A DNA stretch of 64,000 nt from CAXPZW01 sp049594615. Lineage in GTDB: Bacteria > Bacteroidota > Bacteroidia > Flavobacteriales_D > Sanyastnellaceae. Below the pieces are notes generated by a model. The model worked only from the letters and a program-made list of their open reading frames with translations, did not search any database and was not told where the DNA came from. The stretch is from positions 10,023 through 74,022 of the forward strand of contig JBMYJR010000008.1 of the NCBI GenBank assembly GCA_049594615.1, written 5' to 3'. Numbering within the stretch: the first letter of the stretch is position 1; every line of letters starts with the position of its first letter. This document shows, piece by piece, positions 61,704 to 64,000 of the stretch. The position numbers were made by a program, and so were the translations under genes.

Positions 61704-63083
61704 ATGAAACGTTCTTCTTTCCTGCGCACCTTGGGTGCAGTTGGGGCCTCCTTGTCCTTGCCAGCAGCTGTTGCGGCCACCGGAGACAGCCTCGGCCTGC
61801 TCGCCAAGAACTCCACTACCGGCAAAATGGTGGGCTACAAGGACGAACCCATTCCAACGGTTCGCATTGGCTTGATTGGCTGCGGCAACCGTGGCAAGTC
61901 TTTGGCCTCCATGTTGCATGCCATGCTGCGTGACCGCACTGCTGAGCTGGTAGCAGTATGCGACCTGCTGCCTCGCAACACCCAAGCCATCTTGGACGAT
62001 GTGGAGCCGTTCACCAAAACACCGCCGCAAGCGTACTTCGCAGGCCCTGAGGACTGGAAACAACTCATCGAACGCGATGACCTGGACCTGATCCTCATCT
62101 GCACCCCTTGGCGCTTGCATGCTCCCATGGCCATTGCATCTATGCGTGCTGGCAAGCATGTGGCCTGCGAAGTGCCCATCGCTTACACCCTGGCCGAGTG
62201 CTGGGAATTGGCCGAAACCGCAGAAGCTACCGGCCGCCACTGCATCATGCTGGAAAATTGCTGCTACAACGAAGAAGAGCTGTGGGTGATGCAAATGGTG
62301 CAAAACGGAGTGTTTGGGGACCTGACCCACGCCGAGGGTGCCTACCTCCACGACTTGCGCGCTCACATGACCTCCAAGGACTACTACCAAGGCCAATGGC
62401 GCCTACAGCAACACCGCAAGCGCAACGGCAACTTCTATACCACCCACGGACTGGGACCCATTGCCATGTACATGGACATAGGCCGTGGTGACACCTTTGC
62501 CCACGTGGTGTCCATGAGCAGCCGAGAAGCTGCACTCAGCGAGGCGCTCAAGGACCACGGGCAAGCCACAGAGGTGGCCTGTGGCGACATGAACACCACG
62601 TTGATTCGCACGCGCAAGGGAAAAACCATCATGCTGCAGTTTGACGTGCACACTGGCCGGCCGTATTCGCGCATCAACAAGCTGGTGGGTACCAAGGCGG
62701 TGCACGACGGCTACCCCAGCCGCCTCTACGTCAATGCTGACAAGTTGGAATACTGGGGACACCGCTGGCTGGATGAGGCAGGCTACGCCAAGATGCGTGA
62801 GGAGCACCTCCACCCCATTTCCAAAGGCTTGCGTGCACTCAGTGATACCGAAAAGCAAGGCCACGGCGGAATGGACTTCATCATGATGTCCCGAATCATC
62901 ACCGCCCTCAACTTGGGACTGCCGTTGGATTTGAACGTGTACGACGGCGTCATGTGGAGCGCCGTCACCCCCTTAAGCGAACTCTCTGTGGCCAACGGAT
63001 CAAAACCGGTAAGCATGCCCGACTTCACGGGCGGCCTCTGGGCCAAACCCCGGAAGCATGAAATTCAGCGCATTTTGAAATGA
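61704..63083 (+). CDS. Gfo/Idh/MocA-family oxidoreductase, GH109 (alpha-N-acetylgalactosaminidase)-like
   Basis: From ATG at 61704 the protein is 459 residues with an N-terminal export-like leader (RSSFLRTLGAVGASLSLPAAV). The Rossmann motif is VRIGLIGCGNRGKSLA, followed by ICTPWRLHAPMAIASMRAGKHVACEVPIAYTLAE. The catalytic-site region is HCIMLENCCYNEEELWVMQM. Further family blocks are THGLGPIAMYMDIGRGD and GHGGMDFIMM. This matches the GH109 subgroup, which uses NAD+ to hydrolyse alpha-GalNAc; activity here is inferred. A strong terminator follows immediately. Confidence 0.9.
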   Translation: MKRSSFLRTLGAVGASLSLPAAVAATGDSLGLLAKNSTTGKMVGYKDEPIPTVRIGLIGCGNRGKSLASMLHAMLRDRTAELVAVCDLLPRNTQAILDDVEPFTKTPPQAYFAGPEDWKQLIERDDLDLILICTPWRLHAPMAIASMRAGKHVACEVPIAYTLAECWELAETAEATGRHCIMLENCCYNEEELWVMQMVQNGVFGDLTHAEGAYLHDLRAHMTSKDYYQGQWRLQQHRKRNGNFYTTHGLGPIAMYMDIGRGDTFAHVVSMSSREAALSEALKDHGQATEVACGDMNTTLIRTRKGKTIMLQFDVHTGRPYSRINKLVGTKAVHDGYPSRLYVNADKLEYWGHRWLDEAGYAKMREEHLHPISKGLRALSDTEKQGHGGMDFIMMSRIITALNLGLPLDLNVYDGVMWSAVTPLSELSVANGSKPVSMPDFTGGLWAKPRKHEIQRILK

Positions 63084-63112
63084 AAAAAGCCGGCAAATGC
63101 CGGCTTTTTTTT
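63083..63112 (+). terminator. Bidirectional terminator
   Basis: The perfect stem AAAAAAGCCGGC / GCCGGCTTTTTT with loop AAAT starts right at the stop of the GH109-like gene. The minus strand gene at 63133 ends 21 bases away, so it serves both. Confidence 0.9.
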
Positions 63113-63132
63113 GATGGGTAGCTCTGGCCCAA

Positions 63133-64000
63133 TTACTGGTTCGCCTCGTGGCGGGACTTTTGGTCAGCAGCGAAATTTTCGAGCGCCTCACCGCTGTTCT
63201 CAGCGCTACTCTTCACGTCGGCGCGGCGCATGTCATCGTACAAGCGGTCAACGCGGTCATAATTCTCCAGCCAGATGTGTGCCGTGATCAGGTTACGGAA
63301 CAGGAAACCTGCCATTTTGCGGTTGACGCGGGCTTTCTTATCGCCGTAATTCGCTTCTTCCAGCATGCTCTCCCACAGGGCAACCGCTTTTTCGAGTTGG
63401 GCCTTGGCCTTGTCGGGTTGCTCGTAGAAATCCTCCATGGCGTACTTCACTTCAAAGGCCATGTCCGTGAGCTCAGTGTAGTCGGCTTTCTTGGTCGTCT
63501 TGGCGTGGAATACGGTCCAGCTGTAATTTTTGGGGTAGAAGCAAAACCGGTCGTTCAGAATGTTGTTGATGGCTGCCATGTGGCCGTTCACCACCTGGCC
63601 TTGCAGACGGTTGTTGATGCTGGTCTCGTTCCAAGCCTTGTTCAGGTCGGACTGGTTCTTGTACGTCTTGCTTGCGTATGTTTTATAGGTCTCTGAAGCA
63701 GGGAGGATCTCATCCACAAGCACCTCGCCGTTGGGCTGCTTCACAGCGTAGCGGATGATGTGGCGGTAAGTCAAGCTGCGCGAGTACTCATAGTACTTGG
63801 CGCCTTCTTTGGTTTGCTTCTCGTCTTTTTTGAGCTCCGATGTGGTGTTCTCATAACCCATCAGTTCGATGGTGACCTCAACACCACCAGGAGCACGATT
63901 CATACCGGTCATGTCAACCTTGGCGCCGAGGATGGTTTCCTCCCAAATCTTTTGATTGAGTTGTGGCTTGAGAGGCATGATCAGCTTGGGCTTGCTTTCA
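63133..64000 (-). CDS. Hypothetical protein (5' end beyond the window)
   Basis: On the minus strand the frame is open up to base 64000; ATG at 63978 is internal or an alternative start, because sequence upstream (SKPKLIMPLKPQLNQKIWEE) continues in frame. About 289 residues are visible. They include ELMGYENTTSELKKDEKQ, YSRSLTYRHIIRYAVKQPNG and a helical C-terminal half with TPR-like spacing (QPDKAKAQLEKAVALWESMLEEANYG, NLITAHIWLENYDRVDRLY). No family is recognised; it may be a periplasmic or surface protein whose signal peptide lies outside. Confidence 0.65.
   Translation of the reverse strand, partial: ESKPKLIMPLKPQLNQKIWEETILGAKVDMTGMNRAPGGVEVTIELMGYENTTSELKKDEKQTKEGAKYYEYSRSLTYRHIIRYAVKQPNGEVLVDEILPASETYKTYASKTYKNQSDLNKAWNETSINNRLQGQVVNGHMAAINNILNDRFCFYPKNYSWTVFHAKTTKKADYTELTDMAFEVKYAMEDFYEQPDKAKAQLEKAVALWESMLEEANYGDKKARVNRKMAGFLFRNLITAHIWLENYDRVDRLYDDMRRADVKSSAENSGEALENFAADQKSRHEANQ

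Noticed and set aside
1..64000. CRISPR arrays, tRNA genes, insertion sequences, prophage or integrase genes
   Set aside because: I looked for regular direct repeats, tRNA T-loop signatures and transposase/integrase motifs and saw none; weak tRNA-like matches could be missed without a covariance-model scan.

Overview
The window looks like a chromosomal segment of a marine-type member of the Bacteroidota, probably Flavobacteriales in the broad Cryomorphaceae/Schleiferiaceae sense, with fairly high G+C. Four things support this. Three secreted proteins end in type IX secretion (T9SS) C-terminal sorting domains. Recognisable promoters follow the Bacteroidota pattern (TTG / TAnnTTTG) instead of sigma70. 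Starts rarely have a strong Shine-Dalgarno sequence. The family content (TraB/GumN of about 1200 residues, YceI, pirin, PrsW, FeS-type photolyase, CrtD/CruF) is typical. No tRNA, rRNA operon, CRISPR array, insertion sequence, prophage or integrase was seen, so this reads as core chromosome with a few decayed genes.

Layout. 1-9.1 kb: the tail of one T9SS protein, a large acidic repeat-rich T9SS adhesin-like protein, the RNase P RNA gene with its own promoter and terminator, proline catabolism (pruA), a dienoyl-CoA-reductase-type flavoenzyme and a secreted thioredoxin-fold T9SS protein. 9.2-15.9 kb: acyltransferase plus pseudouridine synthase, a BamA-like barrel, two lipoproteins (one a TolB-like propeller), a TPR protein, an aldo/keto reductase and a DUF2007 protein. 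16-20 kb: a membrane hybrid histidine kinase, a small His/Asp-rich lipoprotein and a yceI-pirin pair. 20-29.4 kb: a long minus-strand series with a decayed gene, SDR, hydrolase, micro zinc-ribbon, SH3-like protein, TIGR02117 protein, K+ channel, YiiX-like hydrolase, SIMPL protein, lipoprotein, typA, a 43-residue membrane peptide and PhzF. 29.5-43.6 kb: a polytopic membrane protein, M20 amidohydrolase, SulP anion transporter, glutamate-synthase-like FMN protein, sterol-desaturase-family enzyme, PrsW protease, beta-carbonic anhydrase, small secreted proteins and an MBOAT/SGNH acetylation pair.

The most coherent module is 43.6-52.1 kb. A minus-strand run encodes a 125-residue protein of unknown function, a photolyase, a DUF2256 microprotein, an FeS bacterial (6-4) photolyase and a DASH cryptochrome. 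It diverges from a tightly overlapping plus-strand operon of SDR, flavin reductase, CrtD-type carotenoid desaturase and CruF-type carotenoid hydratase. The shared 99-base control region carries a perfect palindrome. I read this as a light-damage island that pairs DNA photorepair with photoprotective pigment.

52-64 kb holds a secreted protein, a possible frameshifted remnant, a giant TraB/GumN protein, a CIA30 protein, a secreted FG-GAP plus vanadium-haloperoxidase-like plus EF-hand/dockerin-like protein, a tiny membrane protein, a GH109-like oxidoreductase and a partial gene at the right edge. Several genes too short for routine calling were found by reading the gaps: zinc ribbon, DUF2256, the membrane peptide after phzF, and two less certain ones.
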